This document shows positions 23,440 through 34,794 of a DNA stretch of 64,000 nucleotides, in pieces. A program made the position numbers and the translations under genes. Below the pieces are notes generated by a model. The model was not told where the DNA came from, searched no databases, and worked only from the letters and a program-made list of their open reading frames with translations. Where the stretch lies: positions 2,666,001 to 2,730,000 of the forward strand of contig JAHWDD010000004.1 of NCBI GenBank assembly GCA_023897205.1, written 5' to 3'. The first letter of the stretch is position 1; every line of letters starts with the position of its first letter. This DNA is from Exophiala sp. HKRS030. Its lineage: Eukaryota > Ascomycota > Eurotiomycetes > Chaetothyriales > Herpotrichiellaceae.

Positions 23440-24714
23440 ATGACTACCAAAACCGACTTTTCGACCCCAGACATCCCCATGTCAGAGGCGACGTTTTACT
23501 GTTCAGCGTGTACGCGTATCAATGCACCTGCGTCGCTGGTGTTTCGGACTCTACGCAACACCGAAACGTGGAAGGACTGGAACCGCTGGGTTCCCCGTGT
23601 GACGATAATCTCCCAACCCGACGACGAGGACGACGCTACCCTCGCCGAGATCGAGGAACTGGTGCGCAACACCTCCATCGCCGTCAGCTACGACTCTGAA
23701 ATTACAGACGGTGCGGCTGCCATGACTCCTCAACAACAGGCCTCCCGACGCGGCAGCCTGGCCCGCGAAGTGATCGAGTCTCAGGAAGAAGGCATTGGGA
23801 GGAGGAGCTCCGACGGCCACCTATTCCCCCCCGTCATACGCCAGCGCCTCGCGAGCAACGCCGGCCGCCTGTCGGGGCAATCCAATCGACAGAGTTTCGA
23901 AGCGACCTCGTCACCATTAGCCCAACCAGACACCACCACCACCACGACAACGGCTACAACGACAAATGGTCTCTCGGGGGCCCAAAAATACCAAGCGGCT
24001 CAAGAAGCCCGCAAGGCGTCCCTGGCGGCCGGCGAAAACCCCAATAACAGCAACAACAACGCCGCCGTCATGGTCGAATCGCCCAACAACCCTGCCGTAC
24101 TGATGCCCGCGCCACGCAACACGGCCTCGACGGCGCTCGCGGTGTCGCACAACACCAAGGACGCCGCGGCCCGCCGCAAGAGCTCTTCGTCCCGGCGTCA
24201 ACTCAACATCAACGCCCTGTACGGCGAGCCCAGCGTCCGCATCCAACTCGGCACCAAGATGACCTTTTGCGTCAAGATGAAGCTCCCCAGGAGCCCCGAG
24301 GTTCGCCAGACCAACATGGTCGTGACCGAGGTGTCTCGGCCCGACGACCCCACCACCGACGACAACAGTGCCTTGGGTAACGACATCACGCGGATCCAGA
24401 CCCACACCGTCTCCAAGTCGGGGGTGTACCGGTTGGTCTGGGCCATGGAGAACGCCTACAACCCTCCCAAGGCCTTCCCCCGGTTCCTGCTCCAGGCCCA
24501 GCGGGTACACGAGATCCGGCCCATCATCAGTGGCGACGGCACCGAACAGTGCGAGTATTGGGACTGGGAGGCCCAGAGGGGTCTGTTGGCGAAAAAGGTG
24601 AAGAAGGACTTTGCGAAATACATCGAGGAACGAATGGTCGAGTGGGGTCAGAGGTTGGGCGAGTTTTGTGAGAGCATGGGAGGTGCGGTGGAGAGGAGGG
24701 ATTTTGTGGGATAA
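23440..24714 (+). CDS. SRPBCC/START-like lipid-binding-fold protein
   Basis: Single exon of 424 residues from the ATG at 23440 (MTTKTDFSTPDIPMSEATFY); the frame stays open to an upstream ATG at 23314 that would add 42 unconserved residues. The N-terminal segment CSACTRINAPASLVFRTLRN, TETWKDWNRWVPRV fits the first strand and helices of the SRPBCC (Bet v1/polyketide-cyclase-like) fold. The C-terminal part, VYRLVWAMENAYNPPKAFPR, FLLQAQRVHEIRPI, CEYWDWEAQRG and a long terminal helix, completes it. In between is a low-complexity insertion of about 180 residues (Thr, Asn, Ala and Ser runs). Fungal members of this type are uncharacterised; binding of a hydrophobic ligand is inferred from the fold only. 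Confidence 0.7.
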   Translation: MTTKTDFSTPDIPMSEATFYCSACTRINAPASLVFRTLRNTETWKDWNRWVPRVTIISQPDDEDDATLAEIEELVRNTSIAVSYDSEITDGAAAMTPQQQASRRGSLAREVIESQEEGIGRRSSDGHLFPPVIRQRLASNAGRLSGQSNRQSFEATSSPLAQPDTTTTTTTATTTNGLSGAQKYQAAQEARKASLAAGENPNNSNNNAAVMVESPNNPAVLMPAPRNTASTALAVSHNTKDAAARRKSSSSRRQLNINALYGEPSVRIQLGTKMTFCVKMKLPRSPEVRQTNMVVTEVSRPDDPTTDDNSALGNDITRIQTHTVSKSGVYRLVWAMENAYNPPKAFPRFLLQAQRVHEIRPIISGDGTEQCEYWDWEAQRGLLAKKVKKDFAKYIEERMVEWGQRLGEFCESMGGAVERRDFVG

Positions 24715-25928
24715 TACGGAGGAGTAACAAACAACAGTAATGGTAATAATGATACCCCGGTGGTGCTGCAGTACCGAAGAATTCAACCAATATCTCTCGC
24801 AGACAACAAAACCCAAAAAAAAAGAGTAATGCGCGCGGTTGTGGGATGATGGTGATGATACCCAAGGGGTCAGTACTGAAGAAATGTTGATTTCACACAC
24901 AGAATTGAGAAAAAGGAATACGGGATGCACGGGTCAACGTTCAATTTTTGGAATGTATGCGGTTGGATACCCCAAGGTAGCAATCATATGTTTAGTTCTG
25001 AATGCTCAATCATCAGGTAACTACCTAGTAGATTACTCACTCAACCAGTATGGGGTCTCGGGGGTTGTACTACCAAAATGCGGTCTCGACACAGTCCTCA
25101 TTCACGACGGTGTCATGGGCCACTGGAATACGGTTGGGTTCGTTTGCAGCCTCGTCCAGACTAAAATACTCCCTTGGGTCTTGCAAGACGCCATCAAGGT
25201 CGTATGGCGTTGCGCAAAGATTGCGCAAAGAGTACGAGAAAGTAAATCACCCGAGAAATTCTGAACGGAGCGATGAACTAGTAATGGAAAGAAAAACAGC
25301 CAACAAAAAAGGCGCGATGCTGACTTGCCTTCCAAACCAAATTCTTCCATTGGGCATCATGAAAGGGAACACGCAGCATGAAGGCCGCTGTCTGGCTCTG
25401 TGGCAGGTCCAATCATATATTTACCTGTACTCGTACCCTGCCAACCTGCAGGTCACTACTGTGATGTTCTCAGGCTGTGTCGGGAGTTCTGGCGTCTACA
25501 AAACTACTTAATATCCAAGCCTCACCAGCAGGGGCGAAGGCGGTGTCACAATGTGACTAACTGGAAATAGAATAAGGGTACAAAACTACTATTTACCTGG
25601 CTGCGTCACTCGTATTGATTGATATTGACCGTGTCGCTTTTTCAAAACTACTATCATTATGCATTGCCCCCAACCTGATATCCTTGGAAGAAACAACGTT
25701 GAGATGGTCATGCTATGCTATCCTGTATCCATTAAGAGAACCAAATTTGAACTCACCATGTTCTCTCAGAACTACTATACATCTCATTACATCCCAACAT
25801 CCATGTTGATTTGATCGATATGATGTTCCTCAAAACTACCATCATGTTATATACCAGAGTCTGTGTATATACACAAACCACTCTCCCTAGGTACGAATAT
25901 CTACGACTGTGAAAACACTTTTCCTGGT
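24715..25928. other. Intergenic with degenerate repeats
   Basis: No gene found. The right part (25499-25842) holds the spaced CAAAACTACT repeats listed separately; the rest shows nothing recognisable. Confidence 0.55.
25499..25842. repeat. Degenerate repeats with CAAAACTACT core, about 62-bp spacing
   Basis: The core CAAAACTAC(T/C) or CAGAACTACT occurs at 25499, 25581, 25643, 25768 and 25831. Spacings are 82, 62, 125 and 63, that is, close to one or two units of about 62 bp for the last four. Flanks are partly alike (TTGATTGATATTG before the 25643 copy, TTGATTTGATCGATATG before the 25831 copy). It looks like an old minisatellite or decayed tandem duplication. Confidence 0.5.
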
Positions 25929-26580
25929 ATGATCAAAATCTCGCACTCCTTTTCCGATCCCAGCTCTTTGAACATGACCATGAACAACACCGCCCTTCAA
26001 TGCCTCGATGCCAACCCGAGTCCTTCTTTTGGGGTTGCCGACGCCATAGCCACCATCCTCGCCTTGTTGTCGCTGGCAGTTGGTATTTTTGGTTCATATT
26101 TCGATTACAAGAGTTACAAGGTTACCAGACAACGCAAACAAGGTATCCGACCCTTCTTGTCATTACTGAATAACTGCTGCAATGGGTCAGAACTCACCAA
26201 AGTGTCAACCCACCCGGTTTATACTAGTTATGGACTCCCCCAACGTCATAGTTGCTGTTCGGAGTGAAGAACAACGTCCTACCATCTCGGACCCCAGTAG
26301 CCGGCCTGTTCTTCAAAAAGCACATGTTCCTACAGGCGCGGCCCCCCCACCACGCCCCGGAAGGGTTGTCTCCCTACATGCACAGCCTTTAGCCAGACAG
26401 AGTATTGCAGCAGGTGACGAATGGAAACTTGACGGCTTTCAAGCTTCGAAAGGGGGGTTTCTTGCTCATCACGTCGAGTTGAGAGAGTATGAATGGGCAC
26501 CATCGCAAACTTGGGACACGAAACCAGCACACACACCACTACACAGCGACCGAGAAGCCAAGATGGTCAGGACACGATAG
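25929..26580 (+). CDS. Small single-pass membrane protein, unknown function
   Basis: Exons 25929-26142 and 26252-26580 (109-nt intron, phase 1) give about 180 residues. One clear membrane helix lies near residues 37-56 (AIATILALLSLAVGIFGSYF), followed by a positive stop-transfer segment YKSYKVTRQRKQ and a hydrophilic cytoplasmic tail with Pro-rich patches (AAPPPRPGRVVSL). The N-terminus contains the glycosylation sequon NNT. The start is uncertain: ATG at 25929 or at 25974 (MTMNNTALQCLDANPS). I do not recognise the family. Confidence 0.5.
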
Positions 26581-27011
26581 AACTAGACGAGACCATCGAG
26601 GGACTTCAAGACAATGGAGATAAGACAACTTGGTTGCTACGTGTCCATATGTGTTCATCGTGTTGTTTCATGTCCGAAATTCATTCCCACTGATACCCGT
26701 GTTTCCATACACAACTACCATAAGTAGTACCATTGATTCCCGACCATACCCTGTTCTTTGCTAATTGAATCATGGGTGTTTCGCCCCGGCTATCGAATTA
26801 TCCAGAACCCCCCAAAAACAGACACTTGAAGCAAACTCTCAAGAGGAAAAAAAAGAAAAGAAGAGAAAATTCGTCGCTCGTTTCGTGTTCGTGCCATTGA
26901 GCGCAATCAAAGAAAACAAAAGAACCATAAAGGAACAGGCACCTCGCTAATTGGTCATACACACTTCCATTTCCACTTCCGCTCACTCCGTACGGGGAGC
27001 AAAGTAAAATC
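26581..27011. other. Intergenic between convergent genes
   Basis: About 430 bp with an A-rich run near 26840-26870; likely 3' untranslated sequence of both neighbours. No gene seen. Confidence 0.55.
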
Positions 27012-28346
27012 TCATCGAAAGTCATGCTTCTTCTTCGTCGTTTTCGTCTTCGTCTTGGTCTGCTCCACGATTTCCAACCACTCCAAAGCATTCACTCTCT
27101 CGAGGTCGTCCTTGAGGACCGCGCGTTCCAGGACCTTTTCCACCACGCCGCCCATGGGTACCCTACTCCCCTGCTCGCCGTTGCGCACGTGGCTCAGCAC
27201 GAGCCAACCCTGTGTCGCCATCAGTTGACGCTGGAACACGCTCCCGCCGTACACGTGCAGTTCGCCCGTCACCGCCACGAGGAGCGTCACGGCGAGACTG
27301 AAGACGTCGCTGCTCGTCGTGGCGCAGCTGTTCGGGTCGCGAAGGACCTTGGACGACAGGAGTTCGGGCGCGGTGTATTCGCGCGTCACGGCGGCGAGGG
27401 TGTTCGGAGTGATGGTGTCGTCGTCGAGACGGGTCGACGAGCTGAAATCCGCATACACCGGCTCGTACCCTTCGATCGCCTGTGTTCCGGACCCGACAGA
27501 GTCGCCCGCGCGAGGTCGTAGGAGGACGTTTCCGGGCTTGACGTCACCGTGGACCACGCATGCGATGTTGTGCAGCCAAGCGAGGCCCGAGACGAGGCTG
27601 TTGGCGAGGTCCAGCCACTGGGACACGCTGCCGAGGATGGGTTCGTGCATGGTGCTCAGGCTGGACTTGAGCTCTTCCCGGGCCTCGTACGCGTATTTGC
27701 GGATGTGGTCTTCGAGACTATAGGGAATGGCGTCGAGGACAAGAGTTGACCCGTCGGGTCCCGTCGTGCCGTAGAAGGGCACGACGTATTTGTTCGAACA
27801 CGGTACCGTATGGAGGTAAGAGAGAATCTGGGCCTCAGTGCGGAGGATGGCATTGGCGTCGCGCCGGCAGGGTTTCTTGACCGCGACGACCGCAGGGAGA
27901 GATTTGGTCGGTGAAGTGGGTGGTGTAACGAGAGATGTCGACGTTCTGGGATGCGTGCTGGCTTTAAACACAATGGACCAGGCGCCACTTCCAAAAGTCG
28001 CGTCACGGCCACGCTCGTTCTTGAGGATCTCAAAGTCGAACGGGCATTGCGGAGTGGAAGTTTCCTGTGATAAGTCTTCATTTGTGGTACTTCGGCTCAG
28101 TTGGCTCGATGGACGTCGTGTTTCGTGTGTCGGGGTGATGAGAGAGGGTGGAGCTGATGATTTGCTTAGCCACGGCGACGAAGGAGGAGTCATCGCCGAA
28201 GCTGGGACTGATCCATGGCTGAACTGAGATTTGGAGTTTTCTTTCCACGCCGTTGTTGGTGTGGTGGGAGGGGTGCTCAAGCCCTGATCGAAGAGCATCG
28301 GATTACGAGGACTGGAATCCATGTCGACCATGAATACCATTGTCAA
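27012..28346 (-). CDS. Protein kinase with atypical DFS magnesium-loop motif
   Basis: Single exon of 444 residues. The first ~100 are Ser/Thr/Pro-rich and probably disordered. The kinase domain spans about residues 110-435: Gly-rich loop FGSGAWSIVF (118-127), VAVKKP with the ATP-binding Lys at about 157, catalytic loop VVHGDVKPGNVLL with Asp at about 268, then YADFSSSTR where the usual DFG is DFS (about 300-302), and YTAPELL (APE) at about 324. The catalytic residues are present, so activity is plausible, but the HGD and DFS variants set it apart from ordinary kinases. No regulatory domain helps assign a pathway. ATGs close to the first (such as MVDMDSS) could be the true start. Confidence 0.75.
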   Translation of the reverse strand: MTMVFMVDMDSSPRNPMLFDQGLSTPPTTPTTAWKENSKSQFSHGSVPASAMTPPSSPWLSKSSAPPSLITPTHETRRPSSQLSRSTTNEDLSQETSTPQCPFDFEILKNERGRDATFGSGAWSIVFKASTHPRTSTSLVTPPTSPTKSLPAVVAVKKPCRRDANAILRTEAQILSYLHTVPCSNKYVVPFYGTTGPDGSTLVLDAIPYSLEDHIRKYAYEAREELKSSLSTMHEPILGSVSQWLDLANSLVSGLAWLHNIACVVHGDVKPGNVLLRPRAGDSVGSGTQAIEGYEPVYADFSSSTRLDDDTITPNTLAAVTREYTAPELLSSKVLRDPNSCATTSSDVFSLAVTLLVAVTGELHVYGGSVFQRQLMATQGWLVLSHVRNGEQGSRVPMGGVVEKVLERAVLKDDLERVNALEWLEIVEQTKTKTKTTKKKHDFR

Positions 28347-29811
28347 GGTTATTCGAGTCGAGAGTTTTGGTTCCTCTGAAGTCGTGTATCAAACGTGGTC
28401 TGGGCTGGTGTGGCGGTCGTATGATGTTCGATTTATCGCTTGATTTCAGTGTCATAAGATGGGGACGATGGCTGTTGATGTTGATCGGGTGTAGAAGAGA
28501 ATTTTCACCAAAGACATGCTGCAGAAGAAGAAGAAACTGTAAAAATGACTCAAGTTACGACGATGGTTCGGTTCGTCAAGGTTGTACCATGGATCTGAGC
28601 CTCGCCGGATCGGTGCCTTAATGATGGACTTGGCAAAACTGGGGGACTTCGCTCCTGTTCGATGACCTCGGACTCGATCTGATACCCGTAAATGGCTCTG
28701 CGGTTGTGGCGAGAGCTTTGCTTGAAGAGTTTGTGAGGTCTTGAGCAGAAATTGAAAAACGTGGTTGCTCGGGCCAGATGGCAGACAGTGCACGATAATC
28801 GAGCTGGCGGGCAGAAAGAGCGCACAGAGATGAGATTCAGTGTGGTGGACCTGGAAATACGTGAATTCGCAGATATGGTACTAGTAGTTCGGGAAGTGTA
28901 TATGTCTAGGTAGCAGGGAGGATATGGAAATGTGAGCAGAGGGTCAGTTCGGACGTAGAGATGGTTTCGAAGTATTATGTGATCCAGGAGGAGCGATCTC
29001 GGTAATGAGTTTGCGCCTGTCAGATAGAAGTGAAGGTGACCTACTCGTACATAGTTTGACGGGGCCGTCGCGAAAGGATCCAGGGCGAATTGATTTGGTC
29101 TCGTTGATGAACCATTCATGACATCAACGGCAGTTCCGCATCAAGAAGAAAAAACCTGTGGTCGCTTATTTTAACAAGATCGAATCTAACGGTAACGTTG
29201 AGCCGGGCTGAATGGAGAGTGTCCGGCCCGGTGAATTAAAGTGATTGGATGGTGATGTAGGTAACGGAGACGAAGAAGTCGACTTTAACTCATATTGTAC
29301 AAGTTACAATCAGAGCGGAACGTGGACTGGAGGCTCTTTCAATTGGAGCAGTCACCTTTTCGGTGGGCAGCTTCAGACTACCAGCCATGAGCTCCACAGA
29401 AAAGCACCTGTCAATACTCGGTATGATATCCCAAGTACTCGTAGGGGTCAAGGAGACAGATGCAGGGACAGTGATAGACATGCGCCCAATTTAAACATGA
29501 ATACGGGGTATCTTCTCCAGAGTCCGGTCCAGATGTTGGGCATGCATCCATCTCCTCACACCTCTCCTCTAATCGCTCTGTACTCCGTAGTGTTGTTCTA
29601 AAATAGTGCATTAGTAGCGCTTGGAAGAGATGATATGGATGTTCACACAGTCCCAGCCCCCGTACTCCGTACATGACATCTGCATTCGCGGACATAGATC
29701 ACTGGGAACACATGGAAGTATAATATTCTACAGAGTATCCGTACTAACAAGTTCAAAAAAAAATACAGCCCAAATTCATACGAGGATATTCGCTCCCATC
29801 AAGTCTCGTCC
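28347..29811. other. Intergenic, no gene seen
   Basis: About 1.5 kb. An open frame of 189 codons on the minus strand (28550-29119) lacks any domain or composition typical of protein and is not reported. TACTCCGTA motifs occur at 29581 and 29663. The left part is the upstream region of the kinase gene. Confidence 0.5.
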
Positions 29812-32798
29812 TCATCGTCCTACTTCGAGCACCGGTGTCACTCCAGTCCACTCATCCCGCGCTCGCTCTTCCCAGTAGCCTTCTTTGCCAGTCTTCAATT
29901 TCCAAACAACTTCGTCTCCAAGTTCTACTTTGGAAAACCATCGCGCTTCCCAGGATTCACCGTTGCCCTCCATCTCTCTGCGCCGGGCCCTTTGTGCCTC
30001 CTCAAGTTGATTTTTCAAACTCTCCGCACTATCATGGTCCCCTTGTTCCAGGGCTTGTTGATCAGGTCGGAGTCGACTATCCGTTGGCGGTAGCTTTCCA
30101 TGTTCGAGTTTAGTTATCTCGTTGAGTTGGGCCGCAAACAGTGTCATTCCGTAATGCTTTGGTGCATTGTCAACTAATGGCCCAACGGACCAAATCGTAG
30201 ACCGAGCGACCTTGCCGGGCTCCTTGAGTTGGAGCGCGTTGGTCCAGGTCCCGCTGAGTCCGATGGCCAAGTCCTGGCCATGTTCGTCAAAGGTCTGCAC
30301 CTCAACATCCTCACTGCGACCAGAAAACATGCCTTTAGCTTTGAAGGATACCACCGCCTTGTGTCCTGAGCTTTCGTTGACGATGGTCATACTTCCAACC
30401 GGCTCGACGTACTTTTCTCCAGCAATGATGTTGCGCAGGAAACATGTGGCTGCAGACCAGCTATAAGTGTCGCCGCTACTATGAAGCACTAGCCGCGCTT
30501 TGCCCTCGGTGATAATCTCCGACGACTTGCCCCAGAATTTTTGTGATGGCAGAGGGGACTGGGTAAATGTCCATTGACTTGACTCGGCGTGGAATGCAAG
30601 TTGCACCGGGCGGTGTGAAACCTTCTCTCCAAGAAACCGGAAGCCTCGATCTTCTCGGATCAATTCGTAAGTCTCGCCCAACATAGGATTAAAAGGCTTT
30701 CGTATTGATCTCTCCTTGACGCGAGAATTCGACAAGGATGATACGGCAAAAGCCGTGACGTACATCAATCGTTCGAAGACATCGTGCGTCTTGTCGGCAG
30801 TATCTAGAAGCTGAGAGTATTCTAGCTGCTCCGCCGCCCTCTGAAGCAGTGATAAAGGCTCATTTGCAGACACTGGCATCGATATCGTCGACAAATCTTT
30901 CCCAACATTTTTCCGGAGAAAGCCGATCAAACTGGGCGGCATGATAGTTGGCGGTGCTATCTGACTTCGACGCGGTACCGGCGGCAACGGCAAAGGAGCC
31001 AAGGTCTTCGACTGGGGAGGGAGAAATGTCGAAACACTTCCAGACTTCCAATTTACGACTCCTAACAAATCTTCACCAATGTCGCTACTCGTGGCTGAAT
31101 CCTCATCCTCGCCAGTACCCTCATCCGTAGCCTCGTGGTCAGTATCGGAATGAACATTGAGGACGCGAGAAGTGTCCTCGGCGTCGAAATATTCCTGAGA
31201 TTCCACGGATTGAAGACTCAGTCGAGACACGGCAGACTTAGGTGGTGTTGTTCTCCGGATCTTGGTCTCTGTGATGAGGGTAGAAAATTCGCTCACAACC
31301 GAATCCAGGTCGTGCAACACCGCCTTGCAATGGTCATGCATGCTTTCTTCGTGGGGCAGTTGGGGTCTGCCGTGACCATTGGGAAGTGCTTGCGGAGATG
31401 GTAAGCCACTTCGCAAGACTGGTTCGATGCCGGGAGCGGGCACGGCGAGCTGGGCAGAAACACTGCGTTTGAATATGTTTGTTTGGCTGTTAGCCGCGCT
31501 AGGCTTCCTCTTCCAGAATGGCTTTCGGTCATCTTGCTTGAAATAGTCGTCGAGTGGTGGCCCATCCGTCGGAGTAGAACCTGCAGAAGTCGACCCTAAT
31601 CGAGGTGAAGGGGGAGGCAAGCTTTGCGCCAATGTGTCCAGACAAAGTCTCCGAACAGCATCTCTCGTACCCGAGATACGGCTCAGCAACGTCTCTAATC
31701 GAATCCATTCCCGGTCATCAAGGTTGCTTGCGCCTTCACCAGAGCCTTCCTTGCCGGTGTCAATCTGCAGTCTATCACCCGGAGTGTGAGTCTGCAGCAT
31801 AATTCGAGCGGCCGTCTCCAAGGCCCGCTTCCAAGCCTCAAAGTCTGCTTCATTATTGGCCTTGAGATGCCATATTTCAGCTCCGGAATCAATGGTTATT
31901 TCGCGCGACTTCGAGTTCGCCGATATGGCAGCCAATGATAAGGGTATAGCACCTCTTAGAGCAGAAGAGCTTCTATCGCGATAGTATGATAGTGTAGAAG
32001 AGGTATAGTCCAAACAAAAGAACCGCCGCGCATAGCCCTGGTGTTTCTTACGCCTGCGCTTCTGGAGTACACCTGTATGAATAGAAGAAGAATCCAGCCT
32101 CAACCCTTCTGCGACAGGCGGAATACTTCCATTGGCTGACTGGTTCGTCGACGTCTGTCGAAGAGAGTCTACCGACTCTTTGTCCTTGGCCCTCAACTTT
32201 GGGCTTCTCCTGAACAAAGGTCCCGAAGCGGAAGCAATGGCCATGGCGGAGGCCATAGATTGGCCCTGCTGTGGTTGCGCGCCAAATTGGATCTGAGTCT
32301 GGCATGCGGTGGGATAGGTGAGCAAAAAGACGGTCGCTGTCTTTGATATGCTCTTCGAGAAGGTGTTGTCGAATACAAGCGCGTAATTGCCACCTTCTCC
32401 GAGGCGTACTTCATGTTTGCCATGGGTGACCCTGTCAGCTTCACATTTTCCCACCCACTTGATTTGTTTGAGGCCAATCCCAGTGAGCTTCTCTATCGCG
32501 GTGGAATTGATTTCTGGCTTGTCCTCGTCAACAGCGGAGGGGTTAGGAGAAGGAGGAGCGAGGGAAGTTGAGGAGGAATGTAGATTTGACAGAGGCCCGG
32601 GGTGTTTGAACAAGCCAAAGTTGATAGACTTTTTCTGAGGAAGGATGGTCCAGCCGATTGTATATTCTTGTTTGACGTTGATCCAACGTACAAGATAGTT
32701 CTATGTGAACATGGTCAGCAACAAGGCTTCAGAATGCTAGCAACACAGCAGAGGCAGCGCACCCGCGAGTGAACTTCAATCTGTTCAAGTCCGGCCAT
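29812..32798 (-). CDS. OSH3: Oxysterol-binding protein homologue Osh3
   Basis: Exons 32798-32763 and 32700-29812 encode 974 residues. Osh3 transfers lipid at ER-plasma membrane contacts and helps control PI4P. Domain order: a GOLD-like N-terminal region (about 13-150, starting NYLVRWINVKQEYTIGW after the splice), a PH domain (about 220-312; TGVLQKRRRKKHQGYARRFF to AWKRALETAARIM), an FFAT motif for VAP binding at about 515-521 (EYFDAED), and the OSBP ligand-binding domain (about 620-974; PPSLIGFLRKNVGKD, RSIRKPFNPMLGETYELIRE, GEKVSHRPVQLAFHAE). The signature reads SHRPV rather than SHHPP. Length and architecture match the Osh3 subfamily. The 12-residue first exon (MAGLEQIEVHSR) fixes the start. 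Confidence 0.93.
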
Positions 32799-33355
32799 CC
32801 CGACCTGTGACGACCTCGTGTCATTCAGGACATGATAGAAAAGAAGTGATCAAAGGCGCGTCACGGTAAGGAAGAGGGGTAGCGTATCAAGAGAAGTTGG
32901 ATTGGAAGCAGGTGTGCAGGGTTCTGAATGCTGCAAGTCATAAAGGGATATGCATTCGTCGGTCGGAGGAGAGACACTAAACATGCCGAGAAGGGTGAGG
33001 AAAACGCGAAGGTCCGGATGTTTTTATGAAACCGGCGAGCGAGCGAAAACCACAGACACCGCAGGCTGGTCCTGGCAGCAGGGAGTTGGCATTTCTGGCA
33101 TCTGACATAATCTTTCTCATCTCGTTACATTACGCATATGAAGTCAGAGACTGTTATGAAATTAATTCTCCTGTATTTTCTCGCGCCGGTCATGATACTG
33201 TTTGCTCATGTCTTCGGATCACAAGGGGAACTCCATGAGGCGTTGGCTCTCCCGGCGCCACATGATAATTCCATCCGCCCGCTACCTTTCCGTATGCTCC
33301 TTGATATAATAATACATGTGCAAAATACCTCAAACAATTCATCCTTGGCTCTCGT
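32799..33355. other. Intergenic; promoter side of OSH3
   Basis: Lies upstream of OSH3 and downstream of the IEC3 gene, both on the minus strand. No gene seen. Confidence 0.55.
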
Positions 33356-34495
33356 CTATCTCGCGTCTGTTGAAAGCTTCTTGACTCGTTTATTTCGACC
33401 ACTAGAATCTTCCTTGGGGTCCTTTCTGCGTTTGGTGCCGCGTGAGTTGCCTCCCTTTGGACGATAGCCCCCATCGTCATCTCTCTTGCGTTTTCCTCGC
33501 GCCGAAGAGGCCACTTCTGAGGCAATCCCATCTTCGTCATACAGATCTTGCTCCTGCTTGACTACATCTTTGCTTGTTGACTTGCGGGCAGAGCTTCTTG
33601 ATCCTGCAGGACGGGCTGCTTTTTCAGTAGCAGGTTCATTGTCTTGAAGAAATACCTGTGGCTGATGCTTGCGAAGCCAATTGTATACCGAAACAGGATT
33701 CTTTAATTGCATCTCCCGTTCCCGTTCTGTAGTTTTCTCTGCATTTCGGTTTCCTAGACCGTTGGCTGCGTGCGATCGAGGATTTGTAGTAGTGTTGTCC
33801 AGAAACGCGTCTAGAGAGTCTAGGTACTGCTCTTCTTGCGCGACGGACAGGAATCCTGGTGCGGCGGCTTCTGGTCCAGGCTTCGCCTTATCCCTGGGCT
33901 GAGGCAGAGTCGTCTCTGCAACTAGTCCCAGGTATGATCGCTTTGGAGCGAATGCCTCTGATTTGAGTAACGACTTTTCCACCTTTCGATAATGCTCAAG
34001 GTCGATTTCCCCAGCTTGCAATTGACTCCTCGCTTTTCGCAGGGTGAGATGACCTTCATCTTCGGTCGTTGCACCAAGTACTGGTGCTTCGGCAGGATCA
34101 TGCTTGGACGACGATTCGAGGTTATAGCGCAGCCGTGGAGGCACTTGAGGGCAAGAATTTAGCTCTGTCAACAACTGAAGGAGTTGACTGTGATTAACTG
34201 TTAGCTCCTAGATCACGACTTGCTCAAAGCATCTTACTCGGTCTGCTCTGTCAAACGCTGCGAGATGTCCTGCAGTCGTTGTTCCTCTTTGAACAAAGAT
34301 GTGCTCTCCCTCATCTTCTCTTCGAATGTGACCATGATCTTGCGGTACTTGCGCCTGTCTCATTGTGTTAGCAGCTAGCAAATTACTACACGAAATTTCG
34401 TTTCACCGGTAAGATTTCCTGGAGGCGACAGTAGTGTCAGGAAGACTGGCTTGCTCGGTCACAGGGAGGGCCTCCGGAGGACCTGTTGTAGACAT
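33356..34495 (-). CDS. INO80 complex subunit 3-like protein (Iec3 domain)
   Basis: Exons 34495-34407, 34354-34238 and 34187-33356 join in frame to 345 residues. The N-terminal block KSYRRKYRKIMVTFEEKMRE, STSLFKEEQRLQDISQRLTE and QLLTELNSCPQVPPRLRYNL, with the later NPVSVYNWLRKHQPQVFLQD, fits the fungal Ino80_Iec3 family, a nuclear subunit of the INO80 chromatin remodeller known from fission yeast. The C-terminal ~90 residues are very basic (GKRKRDDD, GTKRRKDPKE, RNKRVKKL), giving nuclear-localisation-type signals. It is divergent from NOP13, so two nuclear proteins share a ~300-bp promoter. Family call is from pattern memory and moderately firm. Confidence 0.75.
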
Positions 34496-34794
34496 CTTTG
34501 TAATGTCGTGAGAATGGCTGTGGCGTTGCTGAACTGGAACGAATTCTCTGCGACGCGATTGTGTCAAGGCTTTCGTAGCGGCTTGTGAGATAGATTGTGT
34601 TCAAAGGATGTTCACAGTAGATGGTACGAGACTCAGAGTGAGGGTGAGCGCAGTGCCGGCTATTCTTCGGTATAATCAATGTCGATTCAACTTCCCGTGA
34701 ATAAATTCTAGACTTTTCTCATATATCTGCCGGTCGATCATCAATTCTCTTTGACAAAAATAAGCAAGAGATATTGCAGCAGTGTACAATAACA

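Noticed and set aside
23917..24930. 337-codon open frame on the minus strand
   Set aside because: Antisense to the SRPBCC gene; its composition (His/Gly/Val runs) mirrors the opposite-strand repeats and shows no domain.
28550..29119. 189-codon frame upstream of the kinase gene
   Set aside because: No domain, many rare-looking runs, no splice partner; it sits where the kinase promoter is expected.
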